Shown here piece by piece: positions 51,323 through 59,650 of a stretch of DNA of 64,000 nt; positions within the stretch are counted from its first letter, which is position 1; each line of letters opens with the position of its first letter. The DNA lies in NCBI GenBank assembly GCA_964479665.1, contig CAYZNN010000001.1:1-64000 (forward strand), read 5' to 3'. A program made the translations under genes and the position numbers. Under the pieces are notes generated by a model, which had not been told where the DNA came from, ran no database searches, and saw only the letters and a list, made by a program, of their open reading frames with translations. The stretch is from UBA2287 sp964479665 (GTDB taxonomy: Bacteria > Bacteroidota > Bacteroidia > Bacteroidales > Tenuifilaceae).

Positions 51323-51353
51323 CAAATTTAGTAAAGGGGTTTGGGTGTGGCAA
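51323..51353 (-). promoter_or_regulatory. promoter of bamA-ompH
   Basis: On the minus strand TTG (51351-51353), a 20-base spacer and TAAATTTG (51323-51330) match the consensus. It gives a start near 51317 and an 85-base leader, and it lies in the 138-base gap after uppS, so bamA need not depend on the upstream genes. Confidence 0.7.
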
Positions 51354-51370
51354 GTTAAAATGTATAAAAA

Positions 51371-52108
51371 TTAAAGTTGCTCACTTGTTTTTCCAAATCT
51401 ACGTTCTCTCTGCTGGAAATCGACGATAGCTTCCATAAAACTTGCTTTATTAAAATCGGGCCAAAGTGTTTTAGTGAAATAGAGTTCGGAATAGGCAATT
51501 TGCCAAAGTAAAAAGTTGCTTATCCTGAATTCGCCGCTGGTACGAATAAGCAATTCTGGGTCGGGAATTCCAGCAGTGGTGAGGTGTTGGGTAAAAAGTT
51601 CCTGATTAATTTCGGGCACACTAATTTTCTCTTCTAAGCATTTCTGTACTATTAACTTGGTGGCTTCTGTAATTTCCCATTTGGAACTGTAACTCAAGGC
51701 AACAATAAGAGTCAGTCCTGTTAAGTGCTGCGTTTGCTCAAGCACTCTTTTGAGTTTTTTCTGAACCGATTGGGGTAGAGAACTCGTGTCGCCAATTATT
51801 TTTAACCTAATATTGTTTTCAATCAGCGACTTGGACTCAGAATCGATTGTTGAGGCCAACAACGACATGAGCGATTCAATTTCAAACTTTGGTCGATTCC
51901 AATTTTCGGTACTGAATGCGTAAAGAGTAAGGTACTGTATGCCCAACTCTACAGCAATTTCAATGGTAGCTCTTACTGCTTTGGCTCCATTCTGGTGGCC
52001 GTATGCTCTGGGCATTCCTCTTTCTCGAGCCCAACGGCCATTGCCATCCATAATGATGGCAACATGTTTAGGCAACCTACTTTTATCAATATCTTTTACG
52101 GATACCAT
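51371..52108 (-). CDS. uppS: undecaprenyl diphosphate synthase (isoprenyl transferase)
   Basis: UppS extends farnesyl diphosphate with cis-isoprene units to make the lipid carrier for peptidoglycan and O-antigen. The 245-residue protein has HVAIIMDGNGRWARERGMPR (with the catalytic Asp and the diphosphate-binding Arg pair), GHQNGAKAVR, and LYAFSTENWNRPK, plus the C-terminal RTSGEFRISNFLLWQIAYSE. It precedes bamA and follows a DUF6089 gene by 16 bases. Confidence 0.97.
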   Translation of the reverse strand: MVSVKDIDKSRLPKHVAIIMDGNGRWARERGMPRAYGHQNGAKAVRATIEIAVELGIQYLTLYAFSTENWNRPKFEIESLMSLLASTIDSESKSLIENNIRLKIIGDTSSLPQSVQKKLKRVLEQTQHLTGLTLIVALSYSSKWEITEATKLIVQKCLEEKISVPEINQELFTQHLTTAGIPDPELLIRTSGEFRISNFLLWQIAYSELYFTKTLWPDFNKASFMEAIVDFQQRERRFGKTSEQL

Positions 52109-52124
52109 AGAAATTCTTTTGTGC

Positions 52125-52763
52125 TTATTGGTATACAGGACATAGAGCCTTTTTACTGTAAAGCCTGTACATTAAGTTTATTCCTGTAACCGAAATCCAA
52201 TCGTTATTGTGAACTAATGAGGTGTTGCCATTGCTTGGGTTTATGTATCCATCCATACTATCGCTAAATGTTTTTTTAAGTGTCCATTCAGCGGAAATAG
52301 AAATTCGATTGCCAAATGCGTATTTGTAACCAATGCCAAAGGGAATATGGAAAAGGGGGGGGCCATTTGCAATTGTAAGTCCAACCCCAAGAACCACATA
52401 CGGACTATGATTCTTTTTATTGCCTTCCCTTGAGTCAAATGGTAAAAAGTTTATTTCAGAAACCCCATCGAAGACAAATATTTGTGAGCCAAAGGAGGGA
52501 GTTGTTCCGGGGAGGTAAAACGAAGTTGGATTATGCGATCCGGCAATGGCAGCTAAACCCGCCGAACCCCTTAACGAGTAATACGATGAGGTATTGTATC
52601 TGAAAACTACGCCAAGTAAAGGGCGTGCCTGCTTAAAATGGAACGTAGAATTGTAATCGCCCAAGTAGTATGAGGTACCAACTGTTATTCCAATATCCCT
52701 TTTTTCTTGGGCAAAAGTTGCCAAGGCAAAAAAACTTGCAAAAAAAACAAAAGTATATCTCAT
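52125..52763 (-). CDS. DUF6089-type outer-membrane protein (second of a tandem pair)
   Basis: The 212-residue exported protein has a signal peptide (YTFVFFASFFALATFAQ) and a beta-rich body with GITVGTSYYLGDYNS and YKYAFGNRISISAEWTL, typical of Bacteroidota small beta-barrels of the DUF6089 kind. It overlaps nothing; its partner ends 6 bases upstream. It likely sits in the outer membrane, but the role is unknown. Confidence 0.8.
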   Translation of the reverse strand: MRYTFVFFASFFALATFAQEKRDIGITVGTSYYLGDYNSTFHFKQARPLLGVVFRYNTSSYYSLRGSAGLAAIAGSHNPTSFYLPGTTPSFGSQIFVFDGVSEINFLPFDSREGNKKNHSPYVVLGVGLTIANGPPLFHIPFGIGYKYAFGNRISISAEWTLKKTFSDSMDGYINPSNGNTSLVHNNDWISVTGINLMYRLYSKKALCPVYQ

Positions 52764-52769
52764 GGGAGT

Positions 52770-53543
52770 TTAGAAGAAAAATCTCCTACGCTTAGGAACG
52801 CCAATGTTGCGTTTCATTTCGTAGTTAAGCTTGTAGTTTAAGGTGATACCAAAATTGTAGTAAATATCGTTGTGCTTTGAGTACTGAGTAGTTAGCCCGT
52901 CAATTAGGTCGCTGAAAACATAACTCAATCCGAGTTCTGCTCCCGCAGATATTCTTGGAAATATTGCGTATTTAGCACCAATTCCAAATGGAACAATGGC
53001 AGCAAATGTACTTCCACCATTGAATCGAGGCGAGTTGATAAGCCTATCTCTTGCCCAAACCATATTGTATGCAGCTCCTCCGCCAGCAAATACATAAAGA
53101 GAGAAAGGTTTGCGGTAATGCCTAATTCTACCTCTAACTTGCATTATCGAGTAAAAGTAGTTTTCGTCGCTATCGGGTATTATATAGAATTCCGCAACAG
53201 CTGTCAATTCATTAAGATAAGCGAAAAAGCCGTATTGCCTGCTATCGTTTCGAGAGCCCTCGTCGTGCTGCGAAAGAAAACCGGAGCTGAATTTGGCTTT
53301 TGCTTGAAAAAGTTTTGCAAAACGGTACCTAATGCCCACATTTACACCAGGGCGAATTTTTAAGAAATTAATATCTTTAAGCCCATACCAGGTTGAAGCG
53401 GTTGATGCACCTCCTATGTCGCCAAAGTAATGCAACCCCGAAACACTCCCGAACACTTCATATGGAGTTCTCTTCCAGGGTTGTGAGGTTACAGTTGAAA
53501 CGAGTAAAAATAAAGACGTTATAATTAAAAGCCTTTTCAGCAT
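52770..53543 (-). CDS. DUF6089-type outer-membrane protein (first of a tandem pair)
   Basis: The 257-residue protein has a signal peptide (LLIITSLFLLVSTVTSQ), the family opening YEVFGSVSGLHYFGDIGG and alternating strands (RISAGAELGLSYVFSDLIDG) ending in a basic tail VPKRRRFFF. The body resembles its neighbour but is longer and diverged, so a gene duplication is likely. It is about 80 bases downstream of nadK on the minus strand and has its own -7 box. Confidence 0.82.
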   Translation of the reverse strand: MLKRLLIITSLFLLVSTVTSQPWKRTPYEVFGSVSGLHYFGDIGGASTASTWYGLKDINFLKIRPGVNVGIRYRFAKLFQAKAKFSSGFLSQHDEGSRNDSRQYGFFAYLNELTAVAEFYIIPDSDENYFYSIMQVRGRIRHYRKPFSLYVFAGGGAAYNMVWARDRLINSPRFNGGSTFAAIVPFGIGAKYAIFPRISAGAELGLSYVFSDLIDGLTTQYSKHNDIYYNFGITLNYKLNYEMKRNIGVPKRRRFFF

Positions 53544-53561
53544 TTTTTAAAACTTAATTTA

Positions 53562-53569
53562 CAAATGTA
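53562..53569 (-). promoter_or_regulatory. -7 element for the DUF6089 pair
   Basis: On the minus strand TACATTTG matches TAnnTTTG exactly, 18 bases before the start codon of the first DUF6089 gene. No TTTG lies at the ideal distance upstream. Confidence 0.45.
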
Positions 53570-53622
53570 AAAAAATCTATTCGAATGGTTTTGTATTTAT
53601 TTAAAAAAAAGAAACTACTTGC

Positions 53623-54513
53623 CTAATTGCTTTGCCCATTTCGGCTATCAATGCCCCACATTAGTTTGTTTCGAAGCGTACTGTAGTAGGTTTCGCCGTG
53701 CAGGCATACAAGCGCCACATGGAAAGGCGCTTTTTCAACCTGAATGCTTATGGGCGAAGTAACAACAACAGAACGTGAGTCGAGTGAGAAAAGTATTTGA
53801 TTGCCTCGGGTATTCACTTCCAGTTTCAGTTTGTTTGTGTCGGGTATTATTAACGGTCGAATGGTTAGGTTGTGTGGTGCTATAGGCGATATGGCCAATG
53901 CATTGGATGTTGGGCTGATAATGGGTCCTCCCACGCTGAGGGAATACGCAGTTGAACCTGTTGGAGTGGCAACAATTATTCCATCGGCCCAATAGTTACA
54001 AACCTGCTCATCATCTACATATGCATTAATACTCACCATTGACGACCCCCTTTTCTGAATGGTTAAATCGTTTAGAGCATATGGGAAATCGCTTAATGGA
54101 TTCCCATTGAAACTGACTTTTAGCGCGGTTCTGCTCTCAATAGTGAACTGCTTCGAAACAATTTGAGCAATGGCTGTTTCAATTCTCTCAATAGGTATTT
54201 TGGCTAGAAACCCAAGTCGGCCAAAATTTATTCCTGCAATGGGAATTCCCGAGTCTTGAACGAAAGTAACCGAGTCGAGAAACGTGCCATCGCCACCTAT
54301 GCTCAGCATTATGTTAGCATGGTTTTTTACATCTTTTGAGTATTGAAAAACACCCTGAACGTTGAGTTTGTGCCCTAAAAAGTTACTTAGAAATTCGTAA
54401 AAAGGTTTGTATACTGTAACTTCTACTTTATTCTTATTGAGAGTATCAAGTAGCAGGAGCATGCTATTAATATTCTCTTTGCCAATATTATTACCGTAGA
54501 GTGCTACTTCCAT
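53623..54513 (-). CDS. nadK: NAD kinase
   Basis: NAD kinase makes NADP. The 296-residue protein has the GGDGTFLDSV motif, NFGRLGFLAKI and the second signature ATPTGSTAYSLSVGGPI, with the conserved Asp and Gly residues. It lies between the Omp85 gene (12 bases upstream) and the DUF6089 pair. In this position it is probably co-transcribed with the outer membrane genes although its job is cytoplasmic. Confidence 0.97.
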   Translation of the reverse strand: MEVALYGNNIGKENINSMLLLLDTLNKNKVEVTVYKPFYEFLSNFLGHKLNVQGVFQYSKDVKNHANIMLSIGGDGTFLDSVTFVQDSGIPIAGINFGRLGFLAKIPIERIETAIAQIVSKQFTIESRTALKVSFNGNPLSDFPYALNDLTIQKRGSSMVSINAYVDDEQVCNYWADGIIVATPTGSTAYSLSVGGPIISPTSNALAISPIAPHNLTIRPLIIPDTNKLKLEVNTRGNQILFSLDSRSVVVTSPISIQVEKAPFHVALVCLHGETYYSTLRNKLMWGIDSRNGQSN

Positions 54514-54525
54514 ATTTGTGTTAAG

Positions 54526-55932
54526 TTAATCGTTAAGAAAGGGTGTGCCAAAATGAAGGAAAAAACCACTTTCGCCCAGCCGGTTGATAGAATACTCAAC
54601 ACGAAATACAATATCGTAGTACGCTACCAAATAAAGACCAGTACCCAAACTGTATAAAAATTTACCTTCCAATAAATTTGGTTCGCTTCTAGTTAAATCA
54701 TTGGAAGTATATCCCGTGTCGGAAAAAAAAGACCAGAAAGCAGTGAAATGGGCCTTCTTAAACTTTCCATCGGGCACAATGGGCAAATTAACAATTTTTG
54801 GAGCCACTATCCTAGTATTCAGCGTGTTTTTATTGAGAACATATCCCGAACCATTAGTTATATAGTACTCGTAGCCCCTTATGTAGTTTTTAAAACCCGA
54901 TGCATCGCTTTGAAAAAATGGGAAATTACTTGTAAAACTTTTTTTACCCATAGCATCGAATGCCCAGTAAAGCCAACTGCTAATGGGCTTGTAATAGCGA
55001 AATGACCCCGATACGAACCATTGCTTCAGGTCGTCCGGATTAAAAAGGCCCATACGGGCAAATTCCAGGTTGAAATAGTGGCCCTTCAGCGGAAAAATTT
55101 TAAAATCTCGGTTGTCGTTTATCAGTTTGTATTTTATTTGGTTGAATTGTAAATTGGTTTTACCGTTTCCAAAATATAAGGGGTTCATCGAGGCAATGGT
55201 GTCCGAAATAAAAGATTGCAAATGTGTGAACGAGAACTTATGGTACCATCTATGAGCCGGACGATATAGGTATGCAACTTCAGAGATAAATGTGGAGCGA
55301 ACGGTTCCATCGTATGCTCTGTGAATAATTGGGGTATTATTAAAGGATGTGTAGGTAATTTCATTGTTGGCTGTGTAAGAAATCCACGACTCAATGCCAT
55401 GTTTTTTATTACGATTAAGATTATATGTAGTGTACTGCAGGGCAACTTGCTTTCTATGACCAGCAACAAGCCTGATTCGTAAATTTTCGCGAAGACCTCT
55501 AAAATTGTTTACATTAATAAATGCACCAAAGTTAACACGCGTGTAATCCCCATTTTTTAAAAATGCACTCAGGTTCCTATCGGCATACTCAATAATAGGT
55601 ATGGGCCATACATACCAGCGTTCTTCAACAAAAATATTCCAATTTACTTGGTTGCGAGTAGTGTCGAAACTTACTGTAACAAAGTTGAAAAGCAATGTAT
55701 TATCGAGGTTTTCTTTGCTTTTGGTGGCTATGGCACATAAATTTGCTATTTCAATAGAGTCGCCTTGTGAAAAGGTAAGTTCACGCAGAATAACCCTTCT
55801 ATTGGTTATTTTATTTCCCGAAATGTTTATGTTGTTTACGAAAAACAGTTGCGAATAGGCAGTTTGTACCAACAATAAAAATGTAGTGCATGCAATACAT
55901 TTAATCGGGTTTTTAAGGATTTTTGGGAACAA
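54526..55932 (-). CDS. single-POTRA Omp85-superfamily outer-membrane protein
   Basis: The 468-residue protein has a signal peptide (ending TAYSQ), one POTRA domain (about 30-110: NINISGNKITNRRVILRELTF then NTLLFNFVTVSFDTTR and VEERWYVWPIPI), and a barrel (about 120-468, ending GESGFFLHFGTPFLND). The single POTRA and short barrel set it apart from BamA, which has five. It may assemble or export a specific surface protein or lipid. It lies upstream of nadK on the minus strand and 4 bases after the CBS gene. Confidence 0.85.
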   Translation of the reverse strand: MFPKILKNPIKCIACTTFLLLVQTAYSQLFFVNNINISGNKITNRRVILRELTFSQGDSIEIANLCAIATKSKENLDNTLLFNFVTVSFDTTRNQVNWNIFVEERWYVWPIPIIEYADRNLSAFLKNGDYTRVNFGAFINVNNFRGLRENLRIRLVAGHRKQVALQYTTYNLNRNKKHGIESWISYTANNEITYTSFNNTPIIHRAYDGTVRSTFISEVAYLYRPAHRWYHKFSFTHLQSFISDTIASMNPLYFGNGKTNLQFNQIKYKLINDNRDFKIFPLKGHYFNLEFARMGLFNPDDLKQWFVSGSFRYYKPISSWLYWAFDAMGKKSFTSNFPFFQSDASGFKNYIRGYEYYITNGSGYVLNKNTLNTRIVAPKIVNLPIVPDGKFKKAHFTAFWSFFSDTGYTSNDLTRSEPNLLEGKFLYSLGTGLYLVAYYDIVFRVEYSINRLGESGFFLHFGTPFLND

Positions 55933-55936
55933 AACT

Positions 55937-56602
55937 CTAAATGCTTAGGTATTTGAAAAGGTTATCGAGGCGTTCTTCGAGCAAATCTTCTTCTTCGTCG
56001 TGCTTCATATGCGAACTTACAATATTGTAGCCGTAACGTGTAAAGGTTTGTTTTATCGAGGTGAGGTCAGTTACGTTTAGTTTTAGGGTGAGTTCCAATT
56101 TTACCGAGTTGGAATGCGAAGTAATGAAACAACCTATGATTTTAGCATCGTTGCCCTCAACAATCTGAGAAATTTGCCCTAGTGAGTAGTCGTTGCTATT
56201 CAGTTCCATTACAATTACCCCTCCAGGATGGCTTAGAGCCGAAGTATCGGCAAAATAATGCATCAGATCGGTTATGGTTATTACTCCAAGGTAGTTTTTT
56301 TTGTGGTCGAGTATTGGAACAAGCGATAGTTTAAGCCTCGAAGCCAACTCGAGTACTTCAAATATGTGTTGGTTTTCCATGGCATAGGGCCTAAGCAACG
56401 AAAGTTGATGGTTTCCTAAAGGCTCCTCTGGCATGTTCAGATCGTAAATATCGGTTTCCGACACCAAGCCTAAAAACTCCTTATCGTTAACAATAGGAAG
56501 GTGCGATACCTTGAAAATATCCATCCAATTGAGAGCAGTTAAACCTGTGTCCGAAGTTTTTAGAGCGGGAATTACCTCCGAAATCATTTCATGAGCTATC
56601 AT
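55937..56602 (-). CDS. CBS-domain protein with C-terminal ACT-like domain
   Basis: The 221-residue cytoplasmic protein has two CBS domains (about 5-55 and 70-125, with VNDKEFLGLVSETDIYDL and LDHKKNYLGVITITDLMHY) and then an ACT-like segment (about 130-195, GGVIVMELNSNDYSLGQIS). CBS pairs bind adenosine nucleotides; ACT domains bind amino acids or other small molecules. No enzyme domain is fused. As the first gene of the minus-strand envelope cluster, it may act as a regulator; that is inference. Confidence 0.85.
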   Translation of the reverse strand: MIAHEMISEVIPALKTSDTGLTALNWMDIFKVSHLPIVNDKEFLGLVSETDIYDLNMPEEPLGNHQLSLLRPYAMENQHIFEVLELASRLKLSLVPILDHKKNYLGVITITDLMHYFADTSALSHPGGVIVMELNSNDYSLGQISQIVEGNDAKIIGCFITSHSNSVKLELTLKLNVTDLTSIKQTFTRYGYNIVSSHMKHDEEEDLLEERLDNLFKYLSI

Positions 56603-56627
56603 GGTGTCTGTTCGGTTTTATTTTTGG

Positions 56628-56635
56628 TAACTTTG
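56628..56635 (+). promoter_or_regulatory. -7 element for pdxJ
   Basis: TAACTTTG matches TAnnTTTG exactly, 20 bases before the pdxJ ATG. A TCTG lies 17 bases upstream of it, a weak -33 candidate. The box is only 2 bases from the divergent -7 element on the other strand. Confidence 0.5.
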
Positions 56636-56637
56636 CA

Positions 56638-56645
56638 CAAAAATA
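56638..56645 (-). promoter_or_regulatory. -7 element for the CBS-ACT gene
   Basis: On the minus strand TATTTTTG matches TAnnTTTG exactly, 35 bases before the CBS gene start. It lies so close to the pdxJ -7 box that both promoters could not be melted at once. Confidence 0.5.
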
Positions 56646-56655
56646 GCACAATGTT

Positions 56656-57375
56656 ATGACACGTTTGAGCGTAAATATAAATAAAATAGCAACCCTTCGC
56701 AATGCAAGGGGGGGAAATGTTCCGGATGTTTTCAAAGCGGCTATCGATTGTGAGAGTTTTGGAGCCGAAGGAATTACTGTTCACCCCCGCCCCGATGAGC
56801 GACACATCAGGTATTCCGATGTTCGCCAGATACGCCCCATTATTAAAACCGAATTCAACATTGAAGGGAATCCTACCGATTCTTTCATTAGTTTGGTTTT
56901 AGAGGTTGTTCCCCATCAGGTTACTCTCGTGCCCGATGCTCACGATGCTATAACCTCAAACGCAGGTTGGAACACGAAAAATAATTTGGGTTTTTTAAAA
57001 AACATAGTGGCCATTTTTAAGCAGAGTGGTATTCGAACTTCCATTTTCGTCGATCCCAATACAGAGATGGTTAAGTATGCTGCCGAAACAGGCGCTCAAA
57101 GGGTTGAACTGTATACTGAGCCATATGCAAACCATTTCCCTTCCAATCCCGAAAAGGCCATTGAAAATTATGTAGAAGCCGCCAATATGGCTAAATTATT
57201 AGGTTTACAGGTAAATGCTGGCCACGATCTCGACTTGAAAAATCTGAATTATTTAATAAGAAACATTCCTTTCATTGCTGAGGTCTCCATTGGTCACGCA
57301 CTTGTAGCCGATGCACTTTACGTTGGACTCGAAAATGCCATTCAGCTCTATAAGAAACAACTAATCATTCTATAG
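56656..57375 (+). CDS. pdxJ: pyridoxine 5'-phosphate synthase
   Basis: PdxJ condenses 1-deoxyxylulose 5-phosphate with an aminoacetone phosphate to form pyridoxine phosphate. The 239-residue TIM barrel has RLSVNINKIATLRNARGG, the conserved AEGITVHPRPDERHIR and VNAGHDLDLKNL, and the C-terminal EVSIGHALVADALYVGLENA. It is followed directly by the alpha/beta hydrolase gene, 1 base after the stop. Confidence 0.96.
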   Translation: MTRLSVNINKIATLRNARGGNVPDVFKAAIDCESFGAEGITVHPRPDERHIRYSDVRQIRPIIKTEFNIEGNPTDSFISLVLEVVPHQVTLVPDAHDAITSNAGWNTKNNLGFLKNIVAIFKQSGIRTSIFVDPNTEMVKYAAETGAQRVELYTEPYANHFPSNPEKAIENYVEAANMAKLLGLQVNAGHDLDLKNLNYLIRNIPFIAEVSIGHALVADALYVGLENAIQLYKKQLIIL

Positions 57376-57376
57376 T

Positions 57377-58165
57377 ATGCTGCTCCATTGCTCCGAAATG
57401 GGTTCGGGTAGCCCCCTGGTGGTACTTCATGGACTATATGGGTCGGGCGACAATTGGTTGTCGGTTGCAAAGGATCTTTCGCCCTGGCATAAAATATACT
57501 TGGTCGATTTAAGAAATCATGGGCGGAGTTTTCATGACCCAACTATGTCGTACACCGAAATGGCTAATGATTTATACAATCTTGTTTCATCACTAAACCT
57601 AGCTAGTTTTTGTGTGTTGGGTCATTCCATGGGAGGTAAAGTAGCAATGCAATTTGCAAGGCTTTGGCCTAGTATGGTTAAACTATTGATTGTGGTTGAT
57701 ATAAGTCCCTTCGAAGAATGCTCTAGCAGTTCAACCTATAAAGCGCACGAGCAAATTGTAACAGGTTTAATGTCAATGCCAATCGATGAAATTGTTAGCC
57801 GAGAACAAGCTGATGCTTTGCTTTCAAAATTTGTTACGGAAGAGAGGGTAAGACAGTTTCTTCTCAAAAATTTGAAGCGTGAAGGGAGTTCGTTCAAATG
57901 GGCCTTAAACATAGGAGCAATAAAGCAGAATATGGAGCATATTATGCAGGGAATTATTGAAAGCTCAGGCACCGATAGGTTTCATACAAAAACTCTCTTT
58001 GTGAGGGGTGAATTTTCAAACTACATAACCGATAATTGCGTTGGGTTAATTGAAAAGCAATTTACAAATTGCGAAGTTGTAACTATCTCCAATTCGGGCC
58101 ATTGGGTTCATGCCGAACAGCAGCAAGAGTTTGTAAAAGTAATCGCAGAATTTCTTAAAGAATAG
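57377..58165 (+). CDS. alpha/beta hydrolase (esterase-like)
   Basis: The 262-residue protein has the oxyanion HGLYGSGDNW, the nucleophile elbow LGHSMGGKVAM with the Ser, and the catalytic His in NSGHWVHAEQQ. An Asp in the region of VVDISPFEE or the later FVRGEFSNYITD may complete the triad. It resembles YbfF-type esterases. The gene starts 1 base after pdxJ, so the two are likely one transcription unit, and ends 2 bases from the convergent exonuclease. Confidence 0.9.
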   Translation: MLLHCSEMGSGSPLVVLHGLYGSGDNWLSVAKDLSPWHKIYLVDLRNHGRSFHDPTMSYTEMANDLYNLVSSLNLASFCVLGHSMGGKVAMQFARLWPSMVKLLIVVDISPFEECSSSSTYKAHEQIVTGLMSMPIDEIVSREQADALLSKFVTEERVRQFLLKNLKREGSSFKWALNIGAIKQNMEHIMQGIIESSGTDRFHTKTLFVRGEFSNYITDNCVGLIEKQFTNCEVVTISNSGHWVHAEQQQEFVKVIAEFLKE

Positions 58166-58167
58166 AT

Positions 58168-58887
58168 TTAATCGGCTACTCGTTCAATATTTTCGGGGTT
58201 AATAAGAGGCTCGTTGCGGTATCTAAGAAGTACTTGAGCAACAGCCAAAACATCCTTTTCGCAGTAAGTTACAATTCTTTCTAGGTTCTGCTCATGGTAG
58301 TATACTGTTGCCACTTGGCTGCCGTCAATATCGTCTTTTGGTGTAGGAATATTAAAAATGTATGCTAGTAAACTTAACGAAGTGTAATGCTTGTAGTCTC
58401 CGAATTTCCACATCTCAAGGGTGTCTAAAAATGTAATTTCCCAGGGTTTTTTACCTGCCACCTGTAGGATTTTGGGAAGCTGTATGCCGTTTATTAGCAT
58501 TCGCCTCGAGATGTAAGGAAAATCGAATTCTCGCCCGTTGTGAGCGCAAAGGTATACCGTTTTTTTATCTTCAATTCGTTTAACCATTTGGCCAAAGCCT
58601 TCAAGTATTTCCTTTTCATTATGCCCCCAAAACGATTTAATGCGAAAGGTTCGGGTGTTGTTTCTATTAACAATTACACCTACTGAAATGCAAATAATTC
58701 GGCCAAATTCAGAGTATATACCGGCACGTTCGTAAAGTTGCTCGGGTGTCAGTTCCTTTGATAGCGATAAAGCCTTCTTGTTCCAAAATGCTTGTGCTTC
58801 GCTTGGGAGTTCTTCATAAGTGGCTGTTTGTGGAACAGTTTCAATATCGATGAACAGGATGTCTTCGAGTTTTATTTCAAAATTCAT
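58168..58887 (-). CDS. DnaQ-like 3'-5' exonuclease (ribonuclease H-like fold)
   Basis: The 239-residue protein has the exonuclease motifs: Exo I with FIDIETVP, Exo II with CAHNGREFDFPY, and an Asp in IVTYCEKDVLAVAQVL as Exo III. It fits the predicted 3'-5' exonucleases related to family B polymerase proofreading domains. Its role in repair or RNA processing is inferred. It ends 2 bases from the convergent hydrolase gene and starts 5 bases after udk on the minus strand. Confidence 0.88.
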   Translation of the reverse strand: MNFEIKLEDILFIDIETVPQTATYEELPSEAQAFWNKKALSLSKELTPEQLYERAGIYSEFGRIICISVGVIVNRNNTRTFRIKSFWGHNEKEILEGFGQMVKRIEDKKTVYLCAHNGREFDFPYISRRMLINGIQLPKILQVAGKKPWEITFLDTLEMWKFGDYKHYTSLSLLAYIFNIPTPKDDIDGSQVATVYYHEQNLERIVTYCEKDVLAVAQVLLRYRNEPLINPENIERVAD

Positions 58888-58892
58888 TAATC

Positions 58893-59525
58893 CTATTTAT
58901 TATGTGTAAAACCGTGGCGTTGCAGGTTCTTCTCAACAATTGAAGTGAGAATGTTTATGGCTACTGAATTGTTGCCGCCTTGGGGGACAATTATGTCGGC
59001 ATAGCGTTTAGTTGGTTCTATAAACTGGAGGTGCATGGGTTTTACAGTTTTTTCGTACCGGTCGAGCACTTTTGCTACAGAACGACCCCGCTCAATAATG
59101 TCGCGTGTTATAACCCTGCTAAGCCTGTCGTCGGCATCGGCATCTACAAAAACCTTAATATCCATAAGGTCTCTAAGTTCGGGGTTTGTAAAAATAAGAA
59201 TACCCTCAATGATAACTACATGGCGAGGGATGATCGAAATGGTTTCCTTTGCTCGGGTACAGGTAAGGTACGAATATATAGGTTGTTCAACCTGCTGGCC
59301 ATGTTTGAGTTTAGCAACATGGTCGACTAGCAATTCGAATTCAATAGACGAGGGATGGTCGAAATTCATATCCAGTCTTTCTTCAAGTGGGAGGTGAGAG
59401 TTGTCACGATAATACGAGTCTTGAGGGATTACAACCACTTCACCTGCTGGTAAACTTTCAAGAATTCGCTTAACAACTGTTGTTTTTCCTGAACCCGTAC
59501 CTCCGGCAATACCAACTACAAGCAT
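58893..59525 (-). CDS. udk: uridine/cytidine kinase
   Basis: The enzyme phosphorylates uridine or cytidine. The 210-residue protein has a Walker A loop GIAGGTGSGKTTVVKRI, the DHPSSIEFELL and IVEGILIFTNPELRDL segments and the base-binding region RVITRDIIERGRS. All are as in Udk. It precedes the exonuclease gene by 5 bases. Confidence 0.96.
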   Translation of the reverse strand: MLVVGIAGGTGSGKTTVVKRILESLPAGEVVVIPQDSYYRDNSHLPLEERLDMNFDHPSSIEFELLVDHVAKLKHGQQVEQPIYSYLTCTRAKETISIIPRHVVIIEGILIFTNPELRDLMDIKVFVDADADDRLSRVITRDIIERGRSVAKVLDRYEKTVKPMHLQFIEPTKRYADIIVPQGGNNSVAINILTSIVEKNLQRHGFTHNK

Positions 59526-59556
59526 TACAGTAATTGTTTTAAATAGTTTAAATTTG

Positions 59557-59586
59557 CAATTTTATTGGCAGGTGCTAATGTACAAA
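59557..59586 (-). promoter_or_regulatory. promoter of udk
   Basis: On the minus strand TTTG (59583-59586), an 18-base spacer and TAAAATTG (59557-59564) resemble the consensus in 7 of 8 positions of the -7 box. The predicted leader is about 25 bases. Confidence 0.55.
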
Positions 59587-59650
59587 CCTTTTTTTATTTA
59601 TACCACAATAGGGTATAAGGTTACTTTAAAATTGCTAATTCAATAATATA

